Source: Lentisphaerota bacterium
Lineage (GTDB): Bacteria; Verrucomicrobiota; Kiritimatiellia; CAIQIC01; Lenti-01
Direction: 5' to 3'
Assembly: GCA_012514035.1 (NCBI GenBank)
Contig: JAAZBB010000052.1
Coordinates: 1 to 34,096 of the forward strand
Length of the DNA: 34,096 nt
The notes beneath the pieces are model-generated. The model was not told the DNA's origin and searched no databases. It saw only the letters and a program-made list of their open reading frames with translations. Of the stretch, positions 15,501 through 24,900 are shown piece after piece; positions within the stretch are counted from its first letter, which is position 1; each line of letters opens with the position of its first letter. The position numbers and the translations under genes are program-made.

Positions 15501-15531
15501 ATTGTATTCCACGGTGTGGAAATTCACACAA
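15501..15531 (-). promoter_or_regulatory. candidate BMC operon promoter with overlapping operator-like inverted repeat
   Basis: On the minus strand TACAAT (15501-15506) is a good -10 box, about 19 bases from TTGTGT (15526-15531), a poor -35. Between them lies TTCCAC-N3-GTGGAA (15507-15521), and overlapping it GTGTG-N6-CACAC (15514-15529). This is the arrangement expected when a repressor blocks the promoter. The leader to the RpiB-DERA start would be about 140 bases. Promoter use is inferred only. Confidence 0.35.
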
Positions 15532-15620
15532 AATGGGTCTGCGGTGTGATCTGGCAACAGCCGGATTATCGGCGTTCGAAATCCGATCCCCCGTGCGCTA
15601 TCGCGGGAGCATGGAAGCAG

Positions 15621-18146
15621 TTATGACAGATGCTGCGCGATGAGTTCGCGGGTGGCTTCTGCCAGGTTAACTTCGCTGGTGCGATTGTCCGCCGACATAC
15701 GGGGGAGAAATCGGACGGTCACGCGGGTCAGGAAGCGGGGCAGCCGTTTGCCGCGGGGCAGGGCCCGAATGGCACCACTGATGGCGACGGGAATGACCGG
15801 CACGTCCAGTTCCAGCGCCATGGCGGCAAAGGTGGAACGGAAATCCCCGATCTGGCCGTCGGCCGACCGGGTGCCTTCCGGAAAGATCAGGAGGTTGCCG
15901 CCCCGGCGGACGGCTTGGACCATCATCTGGATCGAAATCTGCACATCCCGACCGACTTCCACCACGATGACATTGCACCGTCCGGCGAGCCACTCCAACA
16001 GGCCCTTCTTCACGTGTTTGCGCTTGGCGTAGTAGTAGGTGCGGCGCAGAAACGGATTCGTCAGGAACATCGAGACGAACAGGCCATCGATGTAAGACTG
16101 GTGGTTGGCGACCAGGATGCAGGGCTCGTGCGTGGGCAGATGGGCCTGTCCCTCGGCGCGCACGCGGAAGCACAGGCGCAGCAGGCAGCCCAACAGCGTT
16201 TTCAGGAAGGGGTGGACCCAGGTGGACCGCGGCAGATCCATCTGCGGGTCCTCGGGGCGGGCCTTGAGCAGGCTGTCCCAGGCTCCGGCCCCCTGCCGGA
16301 AGAAGATGCGGTTCTCATCGGCGTGCTTGGCCAGCGCCAGGACCGTCGGATATTCCTGGAACACGGATTCGGGCAGCTTGACCCCGAAGGTCTTCTCGAT
16401 GAAGACCAGGACGGACAGGCGCGCGAGGGAGTCGAGAGCCAGATCCATTTCCCAGTGGGCGCCGGGCGACACGCGGAGGCATTCCAGTTCCGTCCGCAGA
16501 AAACGATCAAAAGCCACATAGGCCGGGCCAAGGTCCGCAGGCTTGGGCTCGGGGGTGGAGTCGCCGCTGAACGTGCCGACGGCCAGGGCCGCCAGCTCAT
16601 GTCGTTTGAGTTTGCCCAGGCGGGTCTTGGGCAGGTCGACGGATACAATGGTCAACTGGGTAATCTTCTTGGCCGGCGGCGCCAGGCGGTTGTAGGGTTC
16701 CAGCAGGTTCCATCGAAAATGCTCAGCCTGCTGGGCGGGTACGCCGCCGAGAAAACCGGAGACGGGCTGGATCAGGGCGTGCAGGAGATCATCGCGGAAG
16801 GTGACGGCCACATCCTTGATGTCGGGCGAGAGGGTCATTAACTTATCCTCCAGCTCGGCGGGATTGACCTTCTTGCCGTTGGGCAGGACGATGATTTCCT
16901 TCTTCCGGCCGGTGATGAAGAGATAGTCGTCGGAGTCGAGGTAGCCGACGTCGCCGGTATGGAGCCATCCGTCCTGGATGGCTTCGGCCGTGGCGTCGGG
17001 GTTTTTCCAGTATCCGGGGAAGACGTGCGGGCCGCGCGCCAGGACTTCGCCGTTCTCGATGCGCACGGAATCGGGCAGGCAGGGATTGCCGCAGGAGCCC
17101 AGACGGATCGCCCCCGGACGGGGGAACGTGATCATGGGGGCGCATTCGGTCATGCCGTAGCCTTCGAGGATTTCAAAGCCGCAGATGGCCAGGTCCCGGG
17201 CGACCGCGCGGTCGAGCGGAGCTCCTCCGGACACCATCTGACGGAGACTGCCGCCGAACTTTTTCTGTACCGGCCGGAGCAGCACGCGCGACACACCCAG
17301 CCGGCCGATGGCGGCGGACAGGCGGTAGAGCAGGCGGCCGATGGGGGAGTGAAACAGCTTGTCGATGATGGCTTTGCGGAACAAGGCGTACAGCCGGGGT
17401 ACGCCAATGAGGATCGTGACACGGTGCTGCTTCATGGTGGAGATCATTTCCGCCGGGTCGAGGGAATGAGCCAATACGATGGTCCCGCCGGAATACAGGG
17501 GAGCCAGGATGCACCCCATGAGCGGCAGGATATGATGCAGGGGCAGGAGCGCAAAAATCCGGCTCTCCGGCCGGAAGATCGGCACCCGGTCGCAGACGGA
17601 CTCCAGATTGGTCAGGAGGTTGCCGAAGTTCAGCATGACGCCCTTGGGCGCGCCGGTGGTGCCGGAGGTATAGAGGATGGCTGCCAGCTCGTCGGCGGCG
17701 CCGGATGCCAAGGGCTCGGCGAGCCCGGCGCCGAACGGCACAGGGGGAAATTCCTCGACATCGAAACAGAGAATCTGCGGGGCAAGCTCTGGAAGGCCCC
17801 GAAGGGCATCCTTCAAAACCGGCAGGGTTTTGCTGGAACAGAAGGCTGCAACGGGCCCGGTCTGCTCCAGGATGTAGGCCACCTCGCCCGCAGGGCTGAA
17901 GGCGTCCACCGGCACCACCACGCCCCGATTGCGCCAGATGGCATACAGGGCGGCGATCCACTCGGGGCGGTTCTCCGAAAAGATGACCACCCGATCGCCC
18001 GGCGCGGAGGGATAGAGGGCCGCCAGGGCCGCGGCATGCGTCAACAGGTCGGAATAGGACAATGGAGTATCGCGCCAGACAATGGCCGGCTTGGCGCGGG
18101 GATGCAGCAGTGTGAAGGCGGGGACGGCGGCGGGGGGTGGGGTCAT
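15621..18146 (-). CDS. acyl-activating enzyme / acyl-carrier / PlsC acyltransferase fusion
   Basis: An 841-residue protein with three parts. Residues 1-530 are an ANL-family AMP-forming acyl ligase: LYTSGTTGAPKG at about 158, EGYGMTECAP, and DGWLHTGDVGYLD at about 390. Residues 545-625 look like an acyl-carrier domain with the phosphopantetheine Ser in ALDSLARLSV. Residues 645-841 are a PlsC-type acyltransferase with the HX4D motif NHQSYIDG (about 680) and FPEGTRS (about 753). This order suggests that a fatty acid is activated, loaded on the built-in carrier and passed to a lysophospholipid or similar acceptor, as in Aas-type lipid recycling. No transmembrane helices are clear apart from a hydrophobic patch near 650. 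It lies upstream of the BMC operon on the same strand, with no evident functional link. Confidence 0.85.
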   Translation of the reverse strand: MTPPPAAVPAFTLLHPRAKPAIVWRDTPLSYSDLLTHAAALAALYPSAPGDRVVIFSENRPEWIAALYAIWRNRGVVVPVDAFSPAGEVAYILEQTGPVAAFCSSKTLPVLKDALRGLPELAPQILCFDVEEFPPVPFGAGLAEPLASGAADELAAILYTSGTTGAPKGVMLNFGNLLTNLESVCDRVPIFRPESRIFALLPLHHILPLMGCILAPLYSGGTIVLAHSLDPAEMISTMKQHRVTILIGVPRLYALFRKAIIDKLFHSPIGRLLYRLSAAIGRLGVSRVLLRPVQKKFGGSLRQMVSGGAPLDRAVARDLAICGFEILEGYGMTECAPMITFPRPGAIRLGSCGNPCLPDSVRIENGEVLARGPHVFPGYWKNPDATAEAIQDGWLHTGDVGYLDSDDYLFITGRKKEIIVLPNGKKVNPAELEDKLMTLSPDIKDVAVTFRDDLLHALIQPVSGFLGGVPAQQAEHFRWNLLEPYNRLAPPAKKITQLTIVSVDLPKTRLGKLKRHELAALAVGTFSGDSTPEPKPADLGPAYVAFDRFLRTELECLRVSPGAHWEMDLALDSLARLSVLVFIEKTFGVKLPESVFQEYPTVLALAKHADENRIFFRQGAGAWDSLLKARPEDPQMDLPRSTWVHPFLKTLLGCLLRLCFRVRAEGQAHLPTHEPCILVANHQSYIDGLFVSMFLTNPFLRRTYYYAKRKHVKKGLLEWLAGRCNVIVVEVGRDVQISIQMMVQAVRRGGNLLIFPEGTRSADGQIGDFRSTFAAMALELDVPVIPVAISGAIRALPRGKRLPRFLTRVTVRFLPRMSADNRTSEVNLAEATRELIAQHLS

Positions 18147-18170
18147 GGGCCTTCTCCAAGGGGGTGATTG

Positions 18171-18860
18171 TCAGCGCGGGAGTTGAAACGTGAATTCGCC
18201 GTTTGGGGTCTGCCGGACATAGCGACGCGGCACATCGCCGAACCGGTCGGGATGCCACGAATGAGAGGTGGAGGTGTCGGATGTCCAGATTAAATGGGTG
18301 GAAGAGACATGCTGACGCTCGGTGGTGGTCTCGCTTTCGGAAATCGTCTGGATGACCATGGGCTGCACGAAGCCTTCGGCGATTTGCAGCACGCGGGCCG
18401 GCCCGCGGGCCGGAAGGAAATCCGCAGGGGCCCGGCCGTAGAGAATCAACGAGTGAAAGTCATAGTCTGCCCGGGCGATGAAGCTGGTGGCGACGCCCTG
18501 CGCATCGGTCCGGATGACGCGCAGGCGTTCATCGTCCTGCAACTCGCCAGTGACTTCCGTCCGTTGGGGCCCGTCGATCCGGACCGCCTGGAAGCGTTCC
18601 ACGGTGCCGTCGTCGCGGAAGGTGGCGGCCAGGTCCTCGGAATAAGGATGCTGGGCCACGAAGACGTGCAGTTGAGCCGCAAAGGATGCGGTCACGGTGG
18701 TGGAGCCGTCCGCCCGGGCGATGGATACAGTCTGGGTGGCCGCCACCGCATCCTTGAACCAGACGTCATAGGCAACGGTGCGGGATTCGCCGACAGCCCC
18801 GCCGCCCAGCCCCGCCGTCATCAGCAGGGTCGCCATCCAAACACCGCATCCTTTGTTCAT
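18171..18860 (-). CDS. exported protein, DUF6134-like
   Basis: A 229-residue protein with an N-terminal signal peptide (about 1-24, hydrophobic core WMATLLMTAGLGGGAVG). The mature part is predicted all-beta: YDVWFKDAVAATQTVSIARA, then alternating hydrophobic strands, PYSEDLAATFRDDGTVERF, and a C-terminal TPNGEFTFQL. This resembles a secreted family in planctomycetes and verrucomicrobia that I recall as DUF6134; function unknown. The start at 18860 has TAGGAT 4 bases upstream. A TGTCCC-N-GGGACA palindrome (18882-18894) sits about 20 bases before the start and could be an operator. It is 25 bases ahead of the acyl-activating fusion on the same strand, so they may be co-transcribed. Confidence 0.55.
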   Translation of the reverse strand: MNKGCGVWMATLLMTAGLGGGAVGESRTVAYDVWFKDAVAATQTVSIARADGSTTVTASFAAQLHVFVAQHPYSEDLAATFRDDGTVERFQAVRIDGPQRTEVTGELQDDERLRVIRTDAQGVATSFIARADYDFHSLILYGRAPADFLPARGPARVLQIAEGFVQPMVIQTISESETTTERQHVSSTHLIWTSDTSTSHSWHPDRFGDVPRRYVRQTPNGEFTFQLPR

Positions 18861-18964
18861 GTCGTCATCCTACGACACCCCTGTCCCGGGGACAATCCCA
18901 GACGAACACAAACAGGCCGCCTGAAAAGTCGGGGTCGACTCCGAACCCGTCCGAGTCGGGATGG

Positions 18965-21900
18965 TTATGGGGCGGGAGGAACGATGGTGATCTTGTACAT
19001 GCGGAGGGGGCGGTCGGTTTCCACCGGCAACGCGCCCGTGGTGTTGACATTCGTCTGCAGGACCGTCCAGTTCCAGGCATTTCCCACGACCGCGTCCGCG
19101 GCATGGATGACATAGGCCCGGGGCGCCCCGGACAGGCTCTTGTCCATCTGGAGATCTGCTTCGAGGCTGTCCACGGGCTGAATCCACTCAATCCTTGGAT
19201 AGGAGTCAGGATCCCGCGGGTCGGTGTCCGCCCGATATTCCTCCTCATTGGTGTAGGGGTCGCCGTCATAGTTGTCCTCCGGGGCGCCGTTGGCGCCATC
19301 GGGATCAAGTCCGACCGCCGCGGCCCAGACTTCGTAGGGCGTGGGCGGCTGCTCGGCGGTGACGGTGATGGTGATGAGCTGTTCGTCGTAGCCGTCGCGC
19401 CCGGTGGCGGAAAACAGGAACGTGTGGGGCCCGGTTTCGCCGGTCACCGGCGTGAACGAGAAGCTGTTCGGCGCGGTGAAGTCCCAGTTGTTCGGCGCCA
19501 ACGTGCTGGCGCAGGCGAGGGTGACGGTGTCGGCCGGATCCTGCGTGACATTGACCGAGAAGGCGAGGGTGGCGCCGACGGAGATGGTGCGGTTGGAAAG
19601 GCCCGTGATGACCGGTGCGGGATAGCGGTCCGGGTTGGCGAACATGTCATTGACACTGGTGGCGGTCATGCCGGCCGTCCGGTCGAGCAGGCGGATGTAC
19701 TGGGCCTGACCGCCCTGATAGGTGGCGTTGGACTGGAAACCGACATAGATGCCGTTGGCGAGAAGTTCGCTGCCTGGGGTGCCTGCTCCCCACAGGTAGT
19801 TGGTGGGATTCGCGGAAGCGATGTCCACCACGTTGTAGAGATGGTCGGCCTGGATGCCGAACCAGTTGGCGCCGGTGCCGGTGACCGCATCGACCTTGAA
19901 ACTGCCGCCGCGGCTTTCATTGGCGCGGAAGTTGTTGTTTACAAAGACGAACACGACGTCCTGGGTGGACACCGGTGCGCCCGGCTGCTGGAACTTGGCA
20001 ACGGCGAAGATGTCCGGATCCCAGCCGCTGGTGTCCGTGCGCGAGAGGAAGTAATTCTGCTGGGAGCGCAGGGCGGGGGAATTCTGGCGGGCCTGGTTGA
20101 GTCGGCTATACACGGCCCGCATGTCCTCCTTCCATGTCGCGGCGTTCCAGATGTTGGTCATGTGGTTGAAGCGCTTGAAGTGAGGGATGGACTTGCCGAA
20201 GTTCATCTCGTAGCGCGCAAAGTTGTTCAGCGGGTCAATGCCCATGGAGAAGTCGGTGCGGGGCCCATAGACGGCGGCATCGTTCTGGCCGCCCATTTCC
20301 TGGCCGTAGAAGACCATGGGCACGCCATCCATGGCGGCATTGATGGCATACGCGTAGATCAGGCTCCACTGATCGTCGGTGGGAAAAACCTCGTCGTGCG
20401 ACAGGATGTTCAGAAGGATGGGCGACATTTCAAAGGCATTCTTGCGGACGTCGTAGGCCTCCCATAGCAAGCCGGTGGTGCGGTTCGGGAGGTTTTCTTC
20501 GTGCCCGTACGTCTTGTAGGCAAAGTAATCGTTCCGCCAGATGTACATGATGTTTTCGTTGAGGATGTCGAACTGGCGGGAGGAGCGGTAGCCCACGCCG
20601 TGGCGCGGAGAGCCGTTCACCACGACAAAGCCGTCGAGAGACTCGGCCATGAAGAGGAAGTCCCATTTCACGGTGCGGGTCTTGTTGATGGTGTATTCCC
20701 AGAACAGGTTGGGAAGGCCCTGCGCGAAGTCGCAGCGCAGGCCGTCGATGCCTTTATGGGACTGGTTCTTGGGGGTGCCGGCGGGATGGCCGGTCTTCTG
20801 AATCCAGTAGGCCGGATAGGCGGCGAAGTACTCCCACAATTCGCGAGTCGCTTCGGTGGTGAAGCCCTCGAAGTAGTCGTCTTCGCGGAGCTGACGCTTG
20901 TGCCACGAGCTGCCCCAGAACCAGTCCATGTTGGCCGGAGGCTTTTGCACCAGGGTGTCATAACGGCCGAAGAAGAAATCGGCGGCGTCGGACCAGCGGG
21001 TCAGGGGCGGGCTGAAGAAGTCGAAGCGGTCGGGCGCGACCGCGATATCGGTATCGCCCATGGCTGTGAAGTAGCTGGCGGGTTCCCCGTAGCTGTCCTT
21101 CTTGGAGTACCAGGCGGGCCGCACGGCCGAAATGCGGTCGGCGGGGTTGATCGCCACGCCCTGGGAATTTTTCAGGCCCATGGTGACGGCCATCTGGCCG
21201 ATCTGGCAGTCCCAGGCGGAGTGATTGAAGGTGCCGTCGAGCATGACGCCGATGCCGTGGGCATCGTAGTGGGCGACGAAATTGGTGAATTCCGTCATGG
21301 CCTGAGCCGGAGTATCGGGATCGCCCAGGACGGGATTGACCGCCCAGTAATCCCGCACGGCGTAGGGCGAGCCGGGATCATAGGGTTGCCCGGTGGTGGG
21401 ATCGGTTTCCCGTCCGATGGTTCCGATGGGATGGATGGGCTGGAGCCAGACCATGTTGGCGCCGAGCTCGCGGAGCTTGTTGGTGCTGATCCCGTTGGGC
21501 CGGCCGGTGTCGTCGAGATACATGTTGCGGAATGTGGAGCGGCCGGCGAACTGGTCCGAATTCGCCTCTGCCGTCAGCGGATTGAGCTCGTAGAGCACCG
21601 TGTCGAGGGCCTTCCGGGGGGAGACGACGACGGCGCAGTCGCGGCGCAGCCCGCTGTCGGTGTAATAGCGCCACGGTCCGCCATTGATTTTCCAGCGGGC
21701 GTTGATGCGGTAGACGCCGCAGCGGTTGACGGGCAGGGTCACGGTGTAGCGGCCGCCGCTGAGCGGACTCATGGGGTAGCCCCGGTAGTAGGTGTCGATC
21801 GAGGTGGCGGTGACGGAATCCGGGTTTTCATCGCCCGGCAGTTTGGCGAAATCGCGGCGATTCAGGTTGCTGAACAGTTCGATGGCCGTGATCTGGTTGG

Positions 21901-24900
21901 TGCCGCCGGCCCGGGGTTCGACGATCACGCTGATGTGTTCCTGATCGCCCCTGGCTTCGTCGAGGAAGAATCGGCGCAGGCCGTAGTTGGCGTCGTTGGT
22001 GCTGTTGTTGACCACCGTCCACATCTGGGGGTGGCCGCCATCAAAGTTGCCGTCGCCGTCCTCATCGCGGATGGATGCGATCGGAACCCGCAGGATTTCG
22101 AAAATCTCGAGATTGCTGTTGTCCTCCCACTTGGCAGGCACCTGGGCGACAAGCGGATCGCCGTCGTTGTTGGCATAGACCCCAACGGTGATGTAGATCG
22201 CCGGCGGGACCGAACCGAACTGGTCGACGAGGTCGATGACGCCTTCGAGGTAATTGTAGGTTGCGCTGGAGTTCGAATTAGCGTTGGTGGTGGCGCCGGC
22301 GGCATTGAACCAGCCGCACCACTCATTGCCGCCCTCCGCGGCCAGATAGGGGAAATTGGTGGGCAGGAACACATAGCCCTGTTTCATCCATGGCGCCGCC
22401 GTGGCGTCACCGAGTTCCTTATGGAACATGATGAAGTGGTCGTTCTGGATGCCGGAATGCGGGCCGGTACCCCAGGTGGCAAGATAGAGCTTGGTGCCGC
22501 GGACGGCGGCCCAGAGTTTCATGCCGTTGTATTCGGCGATCTCAAAGGCCTCGCTGTCAAGGGCCGCATCCATGAGGAAGCCGGGGGCGGGGGCGCCGGC
22601 CACGACGAATTGCCAGTCGCGCCCGTCCCAGATTGAACCGCCGTCGAAGAAGGTGACATCCACCGAACTGGCCGTGGCGGGCACCCCGTAGGTGGCGGTC
22701 CAGTTGGTGCCGCTCTTGGTCATGGGAGTGTCCTGGACGGCCTGCCAGGAACCGGTGGTGCGCTTGGAGTGGCCGATGTGCATGACCACCTGCGCCGCGC
22801 CGGCGAGGGTGCCTTCGTTGGGCGTATAGGTGATCGTGATCGTCGCCCCCGTCATCACGGCCGTCGGAGAGACGATGCAAGTCGAAGGGAGGGTGCCCGG
22901 GTCGCCGGAGGGCTTGGAACTCCCGTCATAGATGTTGTACTTGTAGATGTTGCCGTCTTCAACGTAGCCGGCATAGACCTCGTCGTAGTTCGAGTAGCCG
23001 TCGCCGTCGGAGTCCTTCCGGTCGTCCCATTGCAGCTCGAAGAAGGTCGAATGGTTGTAAGGGTTCAGGCGGGTCCAGTTTTCCCCGGGGTCGGGCACAA
23101 AGTTGTAGTTGCTGTCACCCGGCCAGGGCTGGTCGGCGCCCGGCGCGCCCTGGTCAAAGAACGGCATCTCGACATTGTCGGGCAGGCCGTCGCCATCGGA
23201 GTCGATGTGGTTGCCGCCGTACAGATTCAGGACCACTCGCTTGACGACGGTGTTGTCGCCATCCTGCAGAACGAAAAAGTGCGCGCCGTTGATGAACGCG
23301 CCCCAGAGACGGTTGGTGACAACCCGGCCTTCGTTGTCGCGCTGGACGACCTGGCCGTTGAAGACGTTGGTGTAGTTGCCGCTGTTCCAGGGCAGTTCAT
23401 ACTCCTCCCAGTGCAGGCGGGTGCTGGCGGAGGCGCCGGCGGCCCCCAGCTTGAAGAACGGCAGTTCGGCCACATCGTCGCCGGGCGTCTTGTCCGGGCA
23501 GTCCAGCACCAGTGCCAGCGCGGGATTGGTCCGGTTCTGCACCGTGATGTTCTGGGTGGCGGTGCTCTCGTTGATCTTCGCACGTGGATTGGCGTAGTTG
23601 TATTCGGTGGCGCGCACGGTGACGGTGTGGGCGCCGGCGGAAAGCCCGGAAAGCGCGAAGCGGAAGGTGCCCTTCATCATTTGATCGGCCGGTTGTTCGG
23701 CGCCGCCATCGACGGAGACAAACACCTCGTAGGCGGTGAAGTCGGGGTTGTGGATGGTCAGCAGGGCATCGCCCTTGAAGGTGGCCGGACAGTCCAACAC
23801 GAGTTCGGGCCCGTGCCGGTCGATGTACACAACCTTGGTCTGGGTGTTGAAAATGGCGGCATAGGCGGGATTGCGCTGGGTGAAGGCGCGGGCCTTGACG
23901 ACATGCAGGCCTTCGGTCAGGTTCGTGGTGGGGATGGTCATCGTATAGACGCCGCCGGAGGCGGGGCGGTTCATGTTGTAGAAACGCCCGGAAACACGGC
24001 CGCGGTTCACGTCGAACCAGTTGGTGATCCCCAGCTCGATCCCGGCGCCCCACTTGAGCATGATGTTGTCCACGGTGATGCCGGCAGGCACATCGGTGGC
24101 TTCGGATTCGACCGTGATCGAGTCGCCGGTGATGCGCACGACCTGCTGGGTGCTGTCGGGGACGTTGTTCGTGGCGCCGCCGGGATGGACCCACGCCATG
24201 GTGGCGGCGGGAGTTCCATTTTCCTTGAACACCAGGCTGACGCCATCGGCGCACAGCGGCGCATACACGACCCAGCCCTGACCGTTGTTGCCCGGCACGC
24301 GGATGTTGGCCTTGCCGCCGCTGACCGTGACCTGGTCCCCGTTGTTGCCGGTAAAGTCTTTCAAGACGGTGCCGTCGGGGAAGGCGCAGTCCAGGTTGTG
24401 GGTGATGTCTCCGCCGGAATCATTCAGGGCCAGGATCATGATGCCTTCGCCCGCGTTGGGCTGGCCGTTGCCGTTCAAGTCATCGTAGCGCTCGAGTGCG
24501 AAGAAGTCGGCGTCGTTGTCCCAGCGTTTCTGTTCATTGCCGCGGGCGAAGTTCTGGTTGATCCAAACCAGGTTGGCGAGGGCGCCTTTGTCGGGAAACT
24601 CGTTGAGGGCGTAGTCGTCGTAGCCGGGATACATCCAGGTTCGCGGACCGCCGGGAGCCCACGCCACACGGCCGTAGTCGGCCCAGGAGATGTTGTTGCC
24701 CGTGTAGTACACCATGGGCACCCCGACGTGGCAGAGGATGTAGGCATAGGCGAGATTCGCCTTGGCGCCATCGGCCAGGACGCTGTCGTGACCCCAGACA
24801 TAGGTGACCCCGGTGGAGGGCCCGAAGTCAGAGCCGAAGGCGCCGAGTCCGGACAGGTTGCCGGTGAAGCAGGAATCGGCGGTGCTCTTCATCTGGGCGT

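Noticed and set aside
15560..15600. TTCGAA-containing stem resembling a tRNA T-arm
   Set aside because: Stem pairs poorly and no acceptor, D or anticodon arms are present.
18882..18894. TGTCCC-N-GGGACA palindrome as a terminator
   Set aside because: Loop of one base cannot form a hairpin; kept only as a possible operator in the gene entry.
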